From NCBI RefSeq assembly GCF_900113135.1, contig NZ_FOOH01000022.1, positions 1 through 64,000 of the forward strand: a stretch of 64,000 nucleotides of DNA. Direction: 5' to 3'. Below, piece by piece: positions 24,438-34,355 of this stretch. Both the position numbers and the translations under genes were made by a program. The notes below the pieces were generated by a model. It was given only the letters and a program-made list of their open reading frames with translations, was not told the DNA's origin and ran no database searches. The stretch comes from Salegentibacter agarivorans (GTDB taxonomy: Bacteria > Bacteroidota > Bacteroidia > Flavobacteriales > Flavobacteriaceae). Within the stretch, counting starts at the first letter, position 1, and each line of letters starts with the position of its first letter.

Positions 24438-26168
24438 TTACCAGCCTGGATTTTGTTCTAGATTTTCATTCAATTGTAAATCTTCAATTGGTATGGGGTA
24501 GAAATAGTCTTTGGGCTCAACAAACTCTCCTCCATCACTGAAAGGATCGAGGTTTCCTGAGGTTCCATTGGTCAGTGGTTTTTGCATTACATTAATTAAA
24601 GAAGTCACACCACTTGGGGCACCTGAAGCATCTCCCTGGTGAAGGTAAACATCTGGTGTACCATCATTATTGAAATCATGAGCTCCCAGGCTTGAAAAAT
24701 ATATCCCCACCATTGGTTGTTCTACTTTTTTGCCTTCTTTCCATCGTAGAAGATCCTGCCATCTAAGGCCTTCGTTAAAAAGTTCTATTCTTCTTTCCCT
24801 CCTAATCTCCAGAATGACCCCTTTGTTTTCTCCTTGTTCGATATTAGAATAAAGGTTTTCTTGATATGGGTCTGGATTAGTGTTGGCTTCACTGAGCATT
24901 AGGTGTGGCATCGCTACACGATCTCTTAATAAATTAATACTAATATCAAGATCGCCCTGGGTTAAGGTTCCTAGTTCAGCTTTTGCCTCCGCAAAGATTA
25001 ATAGGGCCTCCGCATATCGAAAAATAATCACATCAAAATAAGCAGCATTCCACTGGCTTCTAGGGGGTAGCGCTTTGATTATCCTATACCCGGTAGTCGA
25101 GGCATCCAAAGACACCGGTTCAGGTGAACTCTCTCCTATTACCGTAAAACCTGGGCCTGCAGTGGTCTGTGTCAGTCTGGGGTCACGGTCCTGCATTTCC
25201 TCATAATATTCCATAGTTTGGAAATCTTCTTTTGAGGTAAACCTACTGCCATCGGTCATAAGGTAACTATTCACTGCATCTTTGGTCATTCCCCAACCTC
25301 CCATTGTAGGTGCAGTCATGAGATATCCGAGATTATGCTGTTCGAGTTCCTGGTCAAAATCACGAGCGAGTATGGTCTCTGTCACATCCTGGTCATCTCG
25401 AGCAAACAAGCCTCGATACGCCTCTTCTGGGCCGCCTGCAGAATATATACCATAGGCTCCGGAATTAATAAGCTCTTGAGATGCCGAAACCGCCTCATTT
25501 AAAAACTTGTCCGAACCGTCAATATTATGGTATTTCCTGAAGGTGCCTTCAAAAAGAGCTATCCTCGCTTTTAAAATGAGAGCAGTATACCTGGTAATTC
25601 GATTTAACTGCACCTGTTCTGGAATATTTTCAATGGCATAATCAATATCAGCCAAAACTGAATCCATAACTATTTGCCTGGATTCCCTTGGTTTATAAAG
25701 TTCAGGGTCTCCTGCTTCCATTACCTGCCCATACCAGGGAACATCTCCAAAGTTTACCACTTTATCAAAATAAAAATATGCCCTGAAGAATTTAGCTACA
25801 CCACTATAATGCTGCTTGGCCATGTCATCTTCCACCTTGTTGTAATTCTCAAGAAAAAAATTAATGTCGCGCAAACGTGTCCAATTCCATCCACCGCTGC
25901 CTCTTTCGGTTGGGACAATTCTCCCACCACGTATCCTAGCCGCAGGGGTTAACTGCATCATATTATCTGACGATCCATCATCTGTATATGTTCCTGTAGT
26001 AGGCAGCATAGTGTAGAAATCGTTAGTCGCCACCTCTAGGTCCTTGCCTGTGTTGAAAAAATATTCAGCTGCCACCTGATCTTCTGGAGGATTTACTAAA
26101 AAATCATCATCACAGCTTTGCATCAAAAGGCAAATAACAAGGAAACTCATTAAAAGTATTCTTTTCAT
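24438..26168 (-). CDS. SusD/RagB-family surface glycan-binding lipoprotein
   Basis: 576 aa. Lipobox LLMQSC at residues ~14-19, so it is exported and anchored at the outer membrane. The body shows the SusD signature of TPR-like helices (AEYFFNTGKDLEVATNDFY near the N-terminus; RYAEALLIFAEAKAELG and RRERRIELFNEGLRWQDLLR in the C-terminal half) and ends in ENLEQNPGW. It partners the SusC-like transporter encoded 22 bp upstream, capping it to capture oligomers. Substrate not predictable from sequence. Confidence 0.95.
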   Translation of the reverse strand: MKRILLMSFLVICLLMQSCDDDFLVNPPEDQVAAEYFFNTGKDLEVATNDFYTMLPTTGTYTDDGSSDNMMQLTPAARIRGGRIVPTERGSGGWNWTRLRDINFFLENYNKVEDDMAKQHYSGVAKFFRAYFYFDKVVNFGDVPWYGQVMEAGDPELYKPRESRQIVMDSVLADIDYAIENIPEQVQLNRITRYTALILKARIALFEGTFRKYHNIDGSDKFLNEAVSASQELINSGAYGIYSAGGPEEAYRGLFARDDQDVTETILARDFDQELEQHNLGYLMTAPTMGGWGMTKDAVNSYLMTDGSRFTSKEDFQTMEYYEEMQDRDPRLTQTTAGPGFTVIGESSPEPVSLDASTTGYRIIKALPPRSQWNAAYFDVIIFRYAEALLIFAEAKAELGTLTQGDLDISINLLRDRVAMPHLMLSEANTNPDPYQENLYSNIEQGENKGVILEIRRERRIELFNEGLRWQDLLRWKEGKKVEQPMVGIYFSSLGAHDFNNDGTPDVYLHQGDASGAPSGVTSLINVMQKPLTNGTSGNLDPFSDGGEFVEPKDYFYPIPIEDLQLNENLEQNPGW

Positions 26169-26190
26169 TTTTTGTCGTTTTATTTAAATT

Positions 26191-29100
26191 TTACAATGAA
26201 ATATTGATACCTAGTGAATAGGTTTTACCCATAGGATAGGATCTTAAATCTGCTCTTCCTACGGCACTACCAGGGTTGGAATAATTAATCGCTGACCCAG
26301 CCATCTCCGGATCAATGTATTTAGATAGGTCTCCAAAACGCCAGGTAAATAAGTTCTCTCCACTGAAATAGATCCTAAATTGTTTTACCTCAAACTTTTC
26401 AGTAAAATCTTTTGGAAGTCTGTAACCAAGGGTTAGGTTCTTAATCCTTAGGAAGCCTACATTTTTCAAGTAGTGATCATTCATCTCGTATAGGGACCTG
26501 CCTGATCCCAGTGAGGCATATCCTCGTTCTATCTGCGGATACTCTCCTCCATTTTCTGGGGTCCAGGCGTTTGAAACCAGATCTTTCCTTAACAAAGTAA
26601 GGTAAGGTCGCTGGTAAGTTCCCCAGTAGATGTCGCCTGTAGGATACCAGTTTTGCTTTCCTACACCCGCTCCTGCTACCGAGAGGTCAAAATTTTTCCA
26701 GTTTGCATTGATATTAAAACCAAAAGGAAATTTAGGCATGGCATTCCCGATTGGCTGAAGATCACCATGATCTTCAAGGGTGTAGTTTCCTCTATCTATC
26801 CTCCCATCACCGTCTACATCCAGATATTTGATATCTCCTGCTCTAAGATGACTCCACTCGTTATTTTGGGCAATGTTGAGTATAAAATTATAGACATTTC
26901 CCAGGCTATTTGATGGGTTTTCGAAACTATCCTGATAAGCCAGGGCTTCTTCATCGCTCTGAAATTGACCATCAGTGGGATACCCCCAGATTTGACCTAA
27001 TTCCTGTCCTTCCCAGTAAGTACTCATAAGTCCTTCTGGATTACTATACTTAGTGATGATCCCCTTAAAATTACTTATACTGGCTGATGTACTGATTTGA
27101 AAGGGAGAACCTCCAACTTCAAAAGAATCCTGGTAGCCAATTCCCAGCTCAAAACCTCTGGTCCTAAGGGAGGCAAGGTTTTCTCTCGGTTCCGCGGCAC
27201 CAAATACTGCTGGAAGTGGCATTCCAGGAAGGTACATATCCTCCGTATTTTTTTCATACCAGTCAAAAGTTGTTGTCAGTTTGTTTTCAAGAATACCAAG
27301 GTCAAACCCAAAATCAAGTGTGGAAGTAGTCTCCCAGCTAACCACTCTTGGAAGTGATCCCGGAGCACTGGCATAATTCAGACGTTCTCCGTTGTCCAGC
27401 CAGGAAGATACTCCAACATTCATCAATTGCAGGAAGGTGTTTACTCCTACATTTTGATTTCCAAGTTGACCATAGGAGGCACGCAGTTTTAAGGAGCTAA
27501 TAGAATTTTCCAATGGTCTCCAAAAATCCTCACGATCGACTTGCCAGCCAGCTGACACAGAAGGGAAAAAACCGTATTGACTATCCTGCGGAAAACGTGA
27601 AGATCCGTCATATCGTGCATTTACTTCTAGGTGGTATTTGCCCCTATAATCATAATTGAATCGTCCAAAATAACCTCTAATGGACCAGTTAAGGGCCGAT
27701 CCATCTGCGGCCATTATTTCGGTACCCAATGCCAGGTTGTCTAATTCCCTAACCAGAAGGCCTCCCTGCTGGGCTGCTATACGATCCCGGTCGAATTCTT
27801 CTTGATTAAACCCGACCATTAACTTGAAATTATGCTTGTTCAGCAGATTATAATCATAGGAACCATAAAGGTTTAATACATTGTAGCGATCTTTCCAACG
27901 GTACTCGGTAAGCCTGTTTAGTCCTGCCGTGGTCATTTCTAACCTATCACTACTTAGATATTCGAATTCGTTATATCTATAGCTATTGGATGTATTGGTA
28001 AAACGATTGCTATAATTGAGATTTACCTCCAAGCCTTTAAGGGGGGTTAATTTTGCCCGAAATATATTGGTAAACTCCTCCGTATCAAATCGCTGCCAGT
28101 TGTTTCCGGCTTCCATCGCCGGGCCTCCTCCCTGGCCTCCGTTTCCGCTCCTTCCTACATCCGTAGGCACGCCATCGACAAAATTCGGATAAAAAGCCAT
28201 CAAGTCATACCAGGTAGTCGTACTGAATATTCCGCCGTAGCCATTACGATATCCTCCAAACTCTTTATTTTGTTCATGGCTAAATAAAATATTATTTGAG
28301 AGCTCCAACCAGGATGTGGGATTATAAGTGACACTGGATTTGAGATTATACCTTTCCATCTCAGAATCCTGGATGTTATTAATGGTCTCTCTTTCATAGA
28401 CCCTTCCGGATAGAAACCCCTGGATTTTTTCGCTCCCACCTGAAATAGATATATTATGCATAGTGGAAGGCTGCCATTCCTTAAATATATAGTCGTACCA
28501 ATCAGTCTTGTAAAAGAATTTATTGGAGCCGTCTTCCTGAAGTTCAAGAAATGGTGCTAGCTCACCACTTGCAACACTTTGAATGGTCTGCCAGTCCTCT
28601 TCGTCATAACCGGTAAAGTTCGTCCCGTTATACCCGAAAATTGCTGCATCTACTGTTTTTCCGTAAACATATGGATCTGAGATATAATCGGTACGGACGG
28701 TCGGGGTAGTATAGTTAAAATTATTGGTATAATTAACTGTCAAGTCACCAACGGTCCCGGACTTTGTGGTCACTATGATCACTCCAAAAGCACCTCTGGC
28801 ACCATATATGGCTGCCGAAGCCGCATCTTTCAATACGGATATGCTCTCGATATCCTGGGGATTGATCCTTGTTAGATTTCCCTCAATACCATCGATAAGA
28901 ACCAGAGGTCCACCCCCATTTATGGAATTAAAGCCCCTCACGTTTATATCCGGTGCTGCAGTAGGATCCCCTGAGTTCATTTGAACATTGAGCCCGGGTA
29001 ATAAACCTTGCAACGAGGATGTTATATCAGCCGCCGGACGCAGGGCGATATCCGCTGCATCAATATGGCCAACGGCCCCCATCAAATTCCCTTTTCTTTT

Positions 29101-29727
29101 ATTACCGTATCCAACCACTACAACTTCATTTAATTGAGAGGCATCTGTCTCCAACTGAATTTCAAGCTCATAATCGTTGGTTACAACTATTTCATAAGGA
29201 CGAAAACCTACATAAGAAACCTTTAATGTATCTCCCTGTTCGGCTCGAATAGAGAATTCTCCATCAAAATCTGTGATAACCCCCACGTTTGTACCCAATA
29301 TATTGACCGAGGCCCCGGGCAGGGGAATTCCTTTTTCATCGATTACCTCACCGGTAATAGGTTGTTGATACATTGCTTTTGACAAGTCAGGCTTTGTAAT
29401 TTTTACTGATATAACTTTATTTACAAGCTGATAATCAATGGGATTTATTTTTGATATTTTTTCCAGAACATCCTTTACACTGATATTGTTTTGATTTATG
29501 TTATACTTTATTGTTTGCTGAGAAATTTCTTCCGGAAAACTAAAAGTATAATTAGTCTGGTTCTCAATTTTCTGGAAAACTGCGGTAATAGATTCATTAT
29601 TGATTTGAATATTTACATAAGTCTGATCTAAATCCTGGACCTCACTTCCCATCATGGTTTTAGTACCAAAAAGTATAGTAAAGAACACGAAAAGATTTAA
29701 ACCCTTTTTAAACATCTTATTATTCAT
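26191..29727 (-). CDS. SusC/RagA-family TonB-dependent transporter with STN signalling domain
   Basis: 1178 aa outer-membrane importer. After the signal (residues ~1-28) come an STN domain (about 38-115) that contacts the FecR anti-sigma factor, a carboxypeptidase-like regulatory domain (about 125-205, GEVIDEKGIPLPGASVNILG), the plug (GNLMGAVGHIDAADIALRP, RGFNSINGGGPLVLIDG) and a 22-strand barrel ending GKTYSLGINISL. The STN domain is present only in transporters that use transmembrane signalling, and the matching FecR and FecI are encoded directly upstream. Confidence 0.96.
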   Translation of the reverse strand: MNNKMFKKGLNLFVFFTILFGTKTMMGSEVQDLDQTYVNIQINNESITAVFQKIENQTNYTFSFPEEISQQTIKYNINQNNISVKDVLEKISKINPIDYQLVNKVISVKITKPDLSKAMYQQPITGEVIDEKGIPLPGASVNILGTNVGVITDFDGEFSIRAEQGDTLKVSYVGFRPYEIVVTNDYELEIQLETDASQLNEVVVVGYGNKRKGNLMGAVGHIDAADIALRPAADITSSLQGLLPGLNVQMNSGDPTAAPDINVRGFNSINGGGPLVLIDGIEGNLTRINPQDIESISVLKDAASAAIYGARGAFGVIIVTTKSGTVGDLTVNYTNNFNYTTPTVRTDYISDPYVYGKTVDAAIFGYNGTNFTGYDEEDWQTIQSVASGELAPFLELQEDGSNKFFYKTDWYDYIFKEWQPSTMHNISISGGSEKIQGFLSGRVYERETINNIQDSEMERYNLKSSVTYNPTSWLELSNNILFSHEQNKEFGGYRNGYGGIFSTTTWYDLMAFYPNFVDGVPTDVGRSGNGGQGGGPAMEAGNNWQRFDTEEFTNIFRAKLTPLKGLEVNLNYSNRFTNTSNSYRYNEFEYLSSDRLEMTTAGLNRLTEYRWKDRYNVLNLYGSYDYNLLNKHNFKLMVGFNQEEFDRDRIAAQQGGLLVRELDNLALGTEIMAADGSALNWSIRGYFGRFNYDYRGKYHLEVNARYDGSSRFPQDSQYGFFPSVSAGWQVDREDFWRPLENSISSLKLRASYGQLGNQNVGVNTFLQLMNVGVSSWLDNGERLNYASAPGSLPRVVSWETTSTLDFGFDLGILENKLTTTFDWYEKNTEDMYLPGMPLPAVFGAAEPRENLASLRTRGFELGIGYQDSFEVGGSPFQISTSASISNFKGIITKYSNPEGLMSTYWEGQELGQIWGYPTDGQFQSDEEALAYQDSFENPSNSLGNVYNFILNIAQNNEWSHLRAGDIKYLDVDGDGRIDRGNYTLEDHGDLQPIGNAMPKFPFGFNINANWKNFDLSVAGAGVGKQNWYPTGDIYWGTYQRPYLTLLRKDLVSNAWTPENGGEYPQIERGYASLGSGRSLYEMNDHYLKNVGFLRIKNLTLGYRLPKDFTEKFEVKQFRIYFSGENLFTWRFGDLSKYIDPEMAGSAINYSNPGSAVGRADLRSYPMGKTYSLGINISL

Positions 29728-29833
29728 TAGATTTGATTATTAATTTTGTTATTTTTTAATAAGCCCTGAATCGGTAGCCGCCGAAGAGGGGTTTTTTTGG
29801 TTTTGGAGTTGTCGATTTACATAGGCATGGCAT

Positions 29834-30763
29834 TTATTTATTTTTGAATAATTCGATGGTATCTCTATTTATCTTTCGATTTTCAATACCGAAAATGAAT
29901 TCTAAACTTTCAAGTACATCCCAAATGCTTTCTCCTGAAAAATTTCCTGATAAGGGTGGTAGCCCCGCCCGGGATTCATCGATTAGCACTTTTATATCAT
30001 ATCTTCGGTTTAGTATTCTAGCCAACTCTGCAGGAGTAGACTCCTCAAAGTGTACCTTTTTTTGAAGCCATGAAGTGACCATTTCGGAATTCACCTGGTC
30101 CAATAGTATTTTATTATTAACTAGACGTATGCGCTGATTTTTGGTAATTATCTGGGACTGATTAATTTTATCGGATACACGAACTTTTCCGGACAATACC
30201 ACTACTTCTGAAGTTTCCTCAGGATAGTTTCGTACCGTAAATCGAGTACCAAGCACCTGAGTAACAAAATTTCCGGATGAAATAACAAATGGTCTATTTT
30301 TTTCGTGTGTTACTGAAAAGTAGGCTTCACCTTCCAACTTAATTGCCCTTTCTTCCTGACTGAATTTTTTTGGAAAAATAATTCTGCTGTCGGCATTCAA
30401 AATAACTTGTGAAGAATCGCTTAGAATTATGCTTTTTTGCTCTCCCTTTCGTGTAATTATCTCTGAATATTCCGTAAGTTCTGGCGAGGGGAAATTTGAA
30501 ATATATGCATAGCTTCCTAGCATTAACAATAAAGCGGCTGCGACGGCTATAGCCTGATAAATTTGCCTGGTCCTTTGAGTTCCCTTTTTCTTTATATTTT
30601 TTAGAATACGATACTTTAATTGATGCTCGTACTCCCTTTCGGAAGGTGATCCCCCAGTCTCTTGTAGCGAGGTTAGGAATAATTCGACAGCACGTTTTTC
30701 CCGGCTGGTTGCATTTCCTTTTTCATATTTCTCTAAAAGCTTTTTGAACAGCCTTTCCTTCAT
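29834..30763 (-). CDS. FecR-family anti-sigma factor
   Basis: 309 aa, inner membrane. N-terminal ~85 residues cytoplasmic, one membrane helix (about 91-108, AIAVAAALLLMLGSYAYI), then the FecR domain (EIITRKGEQKSIILSDSSQV, ALKLEGEAYFSVTH-like core, FVTQVLGTRFTVRNYPEET) and the C-terminal DUF4974 domain (HFEESTPAELARILNRRYDI), which binds the STN domain of SusC. It releases FecI when substrate is transported. Between the FecI-like gene (30870) and susC. Confidence 0.94.
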   Translation of the reverse strand: MKERLFKKLLEKYEKGNATSREKRAVELFLTSLQETGGSPSEREYEHQLKYRILKNIKKKGTQRTRQIYQAIAVAAALLLMLGSYAYISNFPSPELTEYSEIITRKGEQKSIILSDSSQVILNADSRIIFPKKFSQEERAIKLEGEAYFSVTHEKNRPFVISSGNFVTQVLGTRFTVRNYPEETSEVVVLSGKVRVSDKINQSQIITKNQRIRLVNNKILLDQVNSEMVTSWLQKKVHFEESTPAELARILNRRYDIKVLIDESRAGLPPLSGNFSGESIWDVLESLEFIFGIENRKINRDTIELFKNK

Positions 30764-30869
30764 AATAGTAGTGGATTTAAGGTCCTTCTACTATATAAGT
30801 ACCGCCAAATGAAATATCCACTACTACAAATTGGAGAGATGATGTTTTGTTAACAGGAGCTACATTTAA

Positions 30870-31424
30870 TTAACATTCAATAAGAGAGGCCATTCCAGAG
30901 ACTATTAGACTAATAGTAACAATGTCATCATAAATGGAGGCTTGCTTAAGTAAGCTGAGAGCTTTGCTGATATGGTTTTCTACAGTGTTTACCGAAATTC
31001 CAAGGCGCGAGGAAATGTCTATATATGAAAGGTTCTCCTTATATCTGAGCCAAAACACCGCATAGCATTTGGGTGGAAGTAGCTTTTGGGCATTCGATTC
31101 TACCTGGGCTAATAAAACAGATCTGACTTCATCCTCGCAAATACTTTCTTCCATACTGCTCAATGCATATTCTACCTTCTCTAATTGGACATGGTCAAAA
31201 GTAACTTTCTTGAGTCTTTTTATACATTGGAACTTGCAGGCCCGAAGTAAATAATGTTTATAATTCTCAATTTCCAAAGTTGCAAAGCGTTTCCAAAGAT
31301 CCAGGAAAATTTCCTGGGTAACATCCTCAGCTGCTTCTTTATCTCTTAGAAGGTTATTGGAGTATGTGTAAATCTCAAACCAATGTTCATTATAAATTTG
31401 GTCAAATTTCTTTTCATTTACCAT
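30870..31424 (-). CDS. FecI-like ECF sigma factor
   Basis: 184 aa. Region 2 at about residues 8-75 (FDQIYNEHWFEIYTYSNNLL, DVTQEIFLDLWKRF) and region 4 at about 115-170 (LPPKCYAVFWLRYKENLSYI, DISSRLGISVNTVENHISKA). Partner of the FecR protein encoded downstream; it should transcribe the SusCD operon when released. It is a normal ECF sigma factor, unlike the 260-aa one at 16155. Confidence 0.93.
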   Translation of the reverse strand: MVNEKKFDQIYNEHWFEIYTYSNNLLRDKEAAEDVTQEIFLDLWKRFATLEIENYKHYLLRACKFQCIKRLKKVTFDHVQLEKVEYALSSMEESICEDEVRSVLLAQVESNAQKLLPPKCYAVFWLRYKENLSYIDISSRLGISVNTVENHISKALSLLKQASIYDDIVTISLIVSGMASLIEC

Positions 31425-31618
31425 ATTAAAAACAAGAGCTTATTTAATTACTTTTGGAAAGAACATATTTAAGGCTTATCCTTTAATATTGCGTAAGGCC
31501 TGTGTTAACAAAAAATAAACTTTAGAGAAGGAACGGGGTTAGTGCTCCGTAAAAGATCTCGCTAGATTTTTTAACTTTCTTTCATATCCGGAATCAAGCA
31601 AATACCAGCTATACAAAA

Positions 31619-32142
31619 ACCCATTCAGCCCATTCCCTCTGCATTTCGCAAAAGCTCCATTTCGGGAAAAGCGCTTCTCTTAAGGGGCTTGGACACCATC
31701 GAAGAAATTGCGACTTCCATTACACTAAGCCGATGAAAAATCGGGTCGCTCCACTCCAGTTCGAAATTTTTCGATGAAGTCCGCTGACCGGAAAGTCATT
31801 GTTCATCTTCCAAAGATTATAGTGGCCGTTACTGATACTTCCATAAACTTCATTCCCACAACCCTCCCTTTTTAAAACTTTAAAAAACATTCTTATCATA
31901 ACTGTGGTATAAAGCCGTTCCGAATTTCCCTACTCTTCTTATACACTTTCATAAGACAAAAATATTGTAAGCAAAAGCATCAAGAAAGGCTAATGTGACT
32001 GCTCTAAGGGAGTAAATCCACAAGAAAGAGGTAGACTCAGCTCAAAACCTTAAATAGGTTAGATCGAGCTTGGAGTTAATATTTAAAAAAAGGAAAATGT
32101 TCTGGATATAATAAGTAGATCATTTAAAAATTAATTCAATGA
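31619..32142. repeat. Dispersed ~0.5-kb repeat, copy 3
   Basis: Third copy, opening CCCATTCAGCCCATTCCC and closing GGATATAATAAGTAGATCA. Shares the whole central block with copies 1 and 2. It lies in the 1.26-kb gap between the FecI gene and the mobilisation module. The remaining ~340 bp before the candidate oriT (32143-32484) are AT-rich with no gene that I can support. Confidence 0.75.
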
Positions 32143-32484
32143 GTGGGGTAAGTTTTCTAAAATTGGATATGATTTTTTTAAAATTAAAAGTGGAAATTTT
32201 AAATGGCTTTTAGCCTCCGTAATTAAAAATCTGCCGTCTCAAAAATCCTGATTTGAAATATTTGGAGGTTTTTATATCAATTTAGACCAACCGGCACCAA
32301 ATCAAATGAAAATTTCATTTTTAATGAAGCTGTAGAAATAGTATTTTAAAGTGTTGATTTTCTGATAAATATCATTAAAGGAATTCTACGGTTTTGAGGT
32401 TCGCTGAATTTTTAAATGTGCACAAAAAGGAAGTGGATTATATAATTCCAGCAGTTGGTGTAAATCAAATTGTATGAAAATTTT

Positions 32485-32549
32485 GTCCCGCCTGCGGGAC
32501 GAAATCGAATAGCAAGAGGGTAACACGTTGCACGGTGTTATTCGATTTC
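32485..32549. other. Candidate origin of transfer (oriT)
   Basis: Stacked perfect inverted repeats: GTCCCGC-CT-GCGGGAC (32485-32500); GAAATCGAATA (32501-32511) paired with TATTCGATTTC (32539-32549); and inside it AACAC/GTGTT (32522-32526 and 32535-32539). They lie 140 bp upstream of the BfmA-MobB mobilisation genes, where oriT is found in related elements. The nick site cannot be placed by eye. Confidence 0.5.
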
Positions 32550-32688
32550 TTTTTTTGTAAACCCTGTGTTTATAGGGCTTTCTAAAATTGAAGCTTTAAA
32601 AAATATCCACCCTACTGGATATACCCCGCTGGAAAGGCCCGTAAAATAAAGATGGCGGTAGCCAGTAAATAGTAAAATAGTATCCATT

Positions 32689-33213
32689 ATGGCGAAATCA
32701 AGACTACAATTAAAAGCAAGTACTGCAAAGCGGTTCCGGGAGTTTTCTAAGAAAAACAATAGCAACCAGTCTGAAACTTTAGACCTGATCCTGGACTTTT
32801 TTGAGCATAATAATCTCTCTCCTTTTGAAACTTTAGTGCCTTCAAAAGTGAGCCTGGAACAACTGATTAAAAAAAGGATCGATGCCGTTATCGCCATCCT
32901 TAAAAATATTGAGAAGACCCAGACCAAACCAAGTTTATTAATGCTAGAGTTACTTATGGAAGGGCGCTCAGTCCCAAAGCTTGAAGTTGCCAAAAAAGAA
33001 AAGATATCCGCTTCTAATGAAAAAAGCCCGGCACAATTGAAATTAGAAATCTCCAGGCTCCAGGAGGTATTGAAAACTAACAAAAGGGATCTGCTGTACT
33101 TAATACAGCACGTAGAGATTAAAAGCAATGCCTTTGGTCCGGATTATTTAAAACTCAATATCCCCCGTTCAGAATTTGAACATTATAAAATAGCTATTAA
33201 ACAAAAGAACTAA
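32689..33213 (+). CDS. BfmA/BtgA-family mobilisation accessory protein
   Basis: 174 aa. The N-terminal ~45 residues are a ribbon-helix-helix-like DNA-binding part (KSRLQLKASTAKRFREFSKK), typical of BfmA/BtgA proteins that bind oriT and help the relaxase. The C-terminal half is a charged coiled coil (SPAQLKLEISRLQEVLKTNK). The stop is immediately followed by the relaxase ATG (33214), so the two are cotranslated. Confidence 0.85.
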   Translation: MAKSRLQLKASTAKRFREFSKKNNSNQSETLDLILDFFEHNNLSPFETLVPSKVSLEQLIKKRIDAVIAILKNIEKTQTKPSLLMLELLMEGRSVPKLEVAKKEKISASNEKSPAQLKLEISRLQEVLKTNKRDLLYLIQHVEIKSNAFGPDYLKLNIPRSEFEHYKIAIKQKN

Positions 33214-34239
33214 ATGTATATCAGCATCTCTCCTCAGAAAACTGGTGCCGCTTTTTCAAAAAGTGCAGGAGATTTTGTGAGCTACCTGGAAAAAGAAAAC
33301 GCGGGAAAAAGCCTGTTGAAAAAGGAATATTTCTTTAATCAGTATGAAGATAATATACAGCCGTACGAAGTAATTAAAGGGATCGATGGGAATACCGCGA
33401 AATTAAAAAACAAAGAACCCAAATATTATTCCATCACCATGAGCCCCAGCCAGTACGAATTAAAACATATTCGTAATAATCCTGAAAAGCTAAAAGCTTT
33501 TGTCCGTGACGCAATGAAGGAATATGCCGGATCCTTCAACCGGGAGATCAATGGAAAACCGATTAATGTTGATGATATTAAATATTACGCCAAAATCGAA
33601 TATGAGCGATCTTATAAAAGTAACGATGTAGCTATTCGGGAAAATAAAGCCTACAGCAAGCAGATCGCCCATCTTAAAAATGAACTTCGCAAAGTGGAAC
33701 GTGGAGAAATTTCGGGAAACCCACGGAAACTTGAAAGTGAAATTCAAAAACTGGCTAGGGATGCTCCTTATAAAATCCGGGGAAAGGTGATAGAACCGGG
33801 AATGAAAAAAGAAGGGCTGCAAAGCCATATCCATATTATTGTAAGCCGAAAAGATGCTTCAAATACCTACAGCCTTTCCCCAGGCAGTAAATACAAAGCT
33901 TCTGAAGTGGAGATGCATGGTAAAATGGTCAAGCGGGGTTTTGAGCGGGATCGCTTTTTTCAGAATTCCGAAAAAGCTTTTGATAAGATGTTCCAGTACA
34001 ACCGGAATTATGTGGAAAGCTATGCAGCCAAAAAGATGCTGAGTAAGGATCCTAAACAATATTTTTTAGGCTTAAGGAACCTGGGGTTCAATGAGAAAAA
34101 GATCGCTTTTAAAATGATCCGACAAGCAGGGTTACAATTACCCGTATTAAACCTGCCTACTAGTAAAGTTGGGTTCGCCTATAAACAACTAAAAAGGATC
34201 ATCGAAACCGGAATTAAATCAAGTTCTATCGGTTATTAA
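33214..34239 (+). CDS. MobB-family relaxase (DUF5712)
   Basis: 341 aa relaxase of Bacteroidota mobilisable elements. The N-terminus MYISISPQKTG and the block EPKYYSITMSPSQYELKHI are family marks, and the metal-binding histidine motif is SHIHIIVSR (about residues 206-214). It nicks oriT and leads the strand out through a conjugation machine supplied by another element; no type IV secretion genes are present here. The C-terminal ~90 residues are helical. Confidence 0.87.
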   Translation: MYISISPQKTGAAFSKSAGDFVSYLEKENAGKSLLKKEYFFNQYEDNIQPYEVIKGIDGNTAKLKNKEPKYYSITMSPSQYELKHIRNNPEKLKAFVRDAMKEYAGSFNREINGKPINVDDIKYYAKIEYERSYKSNDVAIRENKAYSKQIAHLKNELRKVERGEISGNPRKLESEIQKLARDAPYKIRGKVIEPGMKKEGLQSHIHIIVSRKDASNTYSLSPGSKYKASEVEMHGKMVKRGFERDRFFQNSEKAFDKMFQYNRNYVESYAAKKMLSKDPKQYFLGLRNLGFNEKKIAFKMIRQAGLQLPVLNLPTSKVGFAYKQLKRIIETGIKSSSIGY

Positions 34240-34250
34240 ATTCATCTGTT

Positions 34251-34355
34251 ATGCTATCAAATATCTTTTTTTCCGAGCAAGATCTGGAATTGAATTTTCC
34301 CAAAGGATATGAAGAAACGAAAGCAATATACAAACCTGAAAACCTACTGATATGA
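34251..34355 (+). CDS. Small 34-aa protein between relaxase and Rep-like genes
   Basis: Starts MLSNIFFSEQDLELNFP and ends in NLLI. It begins 11 bp after the relaxase stop and its TGA overlaps the ATG of the Rep-like gene (ATGA at 34352-34355), so it is likely translated and coupled. No known domain. It may serve only to couple translation. Confidence 0.55.
   Translation: MLSNIFFSEQDLELNFPKGYEETKAIYKPENLLI

Noticed and set aside
28200-28547. 115-codon frame inside the SusC gene
   Set aside because: Same strand but other frame; the SusC reading is continuous and has clear domains.
29728-29833. SusC promoter as target of the guides
   Set aside because: I compared all six guide-like stretches to this region on both strands and saw at most a 7-base match, no better than chance.
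32538-33128. 196-codon minus-strand frame over the BfmA gene
   Set aside because: Antisense to a recognised mobilisation gene coupled with MobB; composition is that of a shadow frame.
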